The notes under the pieces were generated by a model. That model did not search any database, was not told the DNA's origin, and saw only the letters and a program-made list of their open reading frames with translations. From positions 1-21,638 of IMG/VR virus record IMGVR_UViG_3300025853_000779: a stretch of 21,638 nt of DNA. The stretch is one strand, 5' to 3'. The DNA comes from a virus. Both the position numbers and the translations under genes were made by a program. Below, piece after piece: positions 20,589 through 21,638 of the stretch (position 1 is the first letter of the stretch; each line of letters opens with the position of its first letter).

Positions 20589-20617
20589 AAAAAAAATGGG
20601 GAGCCTCGCAACTCCCC
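20589..20617 (-). terminator. Intrinsic terminator after the major capsid gene
   Basis: On the - strand: GGGGAG, an eight-base loop (TTGCGAGG), CTCCCC, then A and eight T. The six-pair stem is perfect and GC-rich, and it lies six bases after the capsid stop codon. The T-run is followed immediately by the GCGAG ribosome binding site of the next gene. It would reduce transcription of everything downstream relative to capsid, unless antitermination acts. Confidence 0.8.
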
Positions 20618-20623
20618 GGTTCA

Positions 20624-21638
20624 TTAAGCTGGCAATGTACCGTACTGGATGGCAGCAGGGCGGTAGAATTCAGCAGCCGCTCTCAACTCACCGCGAACCG
20701 TGATTAGGTTCTTGGTTACGTTGTCAGCATCTTGCTCAAACATCTCAACAACAACATCAGAGCGCGGGCGTAATGCCATTGCATCAGACGCAGCACAAAT
20801 CAATGTGCCCTCTGGAACCGCGTTTGAAGCGACCACAGGAAGTCCCCAAAGAATCGGAACCAAGCCATTAGCAAGGTAGCTAACCGCGCCCTCTTGGCCA
20901 ACATAAGAGGCATCACCTGTGCCTTTCTTGATCAACTCAATGGCCGACCAATCAGCTGGATTGATCATGTAAACGCTCGGCATGTAATCGGCAGCAATTA
21001 CCGCATATTTCAAACGGTTTGCAAAGTCGATTTTATTGTCGCCAGTCAAAGCTGTGTACTCAGTTGAGTTGCCAGTATCCAGCAATCCAGACATTTGAGA
21101 AGAAGCCGCCAAGCCGTTGATGAATCGAGTTTGAAGGATGTTTTGAACACCGTGTCTCAAACGACGGTCAATGTAACCCTCAAGTGCTGGCTGGTCGTCT
21201 ATAACCTGCTTTGACAAGCGAATGAAGTGAGCAATCGTTTTCACGTTTGCTGTTTTCAGCTCAAAGGTCAAATCGCTTTCTGGCTTTGATGCACCTTCAG
21301 CCGTTTCAGACGCATTGTTGGTAAATACGTTTTCGCGCACATACTCAGTAGCGTTTGATGTAGTTGGAATACGGTTAACAAAGTCCAGAATAGTCAACGG
21401 GCGGAAAGCGCCGCCAACGATACCAGGCAAACGATCAGCTTGAACCAATACACCATCTGGTGCCTGTGGTGAACCACTCTCGCCCAAAATTGTGTTTTTG
21501 GTTTCTAATCGGATTTTGTTTGTGCGTCCGTCCTTGAAGTCTTTAAATTGAGCAGACTTTACAAATTCCTGACCCAATGTGTCGTTGACTTCCTGTTTGG
21601 CCAACTTAAAACCTTTTTGCGCCAACTCTTGAAACTCA
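20624..21638 (-). CDS. Major capsid protein, HK97 fold (5' truncated by window)
   Basis: Open to the right edge; the TTG at 21625 is internal, so the N-terminus (perhaps a scaffolding delta domain) is missing. The 337 visible codons contain gp5-like elements: a Gly/Asp-containing loop region (LPGIVGGAFRPLTILDFVNR), then ATEYVRENVFTNNASETAEG with GASKPESDLTFE, matching the E-loop region. IAHFIRLSKQVIDDQPALEGYID is the spine helix and the P-domain follows; VYMINPADWSAIELIK and LWGLPVVASNAVPEGT are typical A-domain segments. It forms the icosahedral shell. Upstream genes (protease, portal, terminase) should lie beyond the window. Confidence 0.9.
   Translation of the reverse strand, partial: EFQELAQKGFKLAKQEVNDTLGQEFVKSAQFKDFKDGRTNKIRLETKNTILGESGSPQAPDGVLVQADRLPGIVGGAFRPLTILDFVNRIPTTSNATEYVRENVFTNNASETAEGASKPESDLTFELKTANVKTIAHFIRLSKQVIDDQPALEGYIDRRLRHGVQNILQTRFINGLAASSQMSGLLDTGNSTEYTALTGDNKIDFANRLKYAVIAADYMPSVYMINPADWSAIELIKKGTGDASYVGQEGAVSYLANGLVPILWGLPVVASNAVPEGTLICAASDAMALRPRSDVVVEMFEQDADNVTKNLITVRGELRAAAEFYRPAAIQYGTLPA

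Noticed and set aside
20294-20611. Longer 105-aa version of the post-capsid protein starting at 20611
   Set aside because: The extra codons would be encoded by the terminator stem and T-run; ATG 20578 has its own GCGAG site.
1-21638. tRNA genes, CRISPR arrays, insertion sequences, integrase or attachment sites
   Set aside because: I looked for cloverleaf-like stretches, regularly spaced repeats, transposase or recombinase motifs and found none.

Overview
The window is part of a tailed-phage (siphovirus-type) genome, or of a prophage derived from one. The host is Gram-negative: the lysis module has an Rz/Rz1 spanin pair, and there is a second lipoprotein with a lipobox. A gammaproteobacterial host is plausible from the style of the proteins, but the sequence does not prove it. 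No integrase, repressor, attachment site, tRNA or IS is visible, so lifestyle cannot be decided here. Base composition is mildly AT-rich and coding is almost continuous; no gene-free stretch exceeds about 85 bases.

Layout. Positions 1-6295 (+ strand) are the early/accessory arm. It begins with the C-terminal half of an SF2 helicase and a coupled VRR-NUC-type nuclease (replication/recombination). About twenty small genes follow, many joined by ATGA overlaps; seven of them are under 50 codons and easily missed. Among them are a probable Nmad5-family (nucleotide-modification-associated) protein, a winged-helix protein, a lipoprotein and three small membrane proteins. Two intergenic gaps carry the same TTAC-N3-GTAA palindrome at matching distances from the next start codon. 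The arm ends 12 bases from the end of the convergent late arm.

Positions 6308-21638 (- strand) are the late arm, read from right to left: HK97-fold major capsid protein (cut by the window edge), intrinsic terminator, a small post-capsid protein, a three-gene sugar/methyl-transfer cassette (DUF115/GT42-like, GT9-like, SAM methyltransferase), head-tail adaptor, a hidden 44-aa gene, head closure protein, gp10-like protein, tail completion protein, tail tube, tail assembly chaperone with a T7 slippery site for -1 frameshifting, tape measure, two tail-tip proteins, an S74-chaperoned fibre, M15-type endolysin, a coiled-coil membrane protein, holin, and Rz/Rz1.

The most unusual part is the cassette between capsid and connector genes. 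Its first gene has a conserved-looking N-terminal half that lies upstream of the first ATG, overlaps the preceding gene in another frame and has no ATG, GTG or TTG start. Frameshifting, a non-canonical start or a mutation is needed to explain it. The cassette could modify the virion, the host surface or a nucleotide/sugar precursor; nothing in the sequence settles which.
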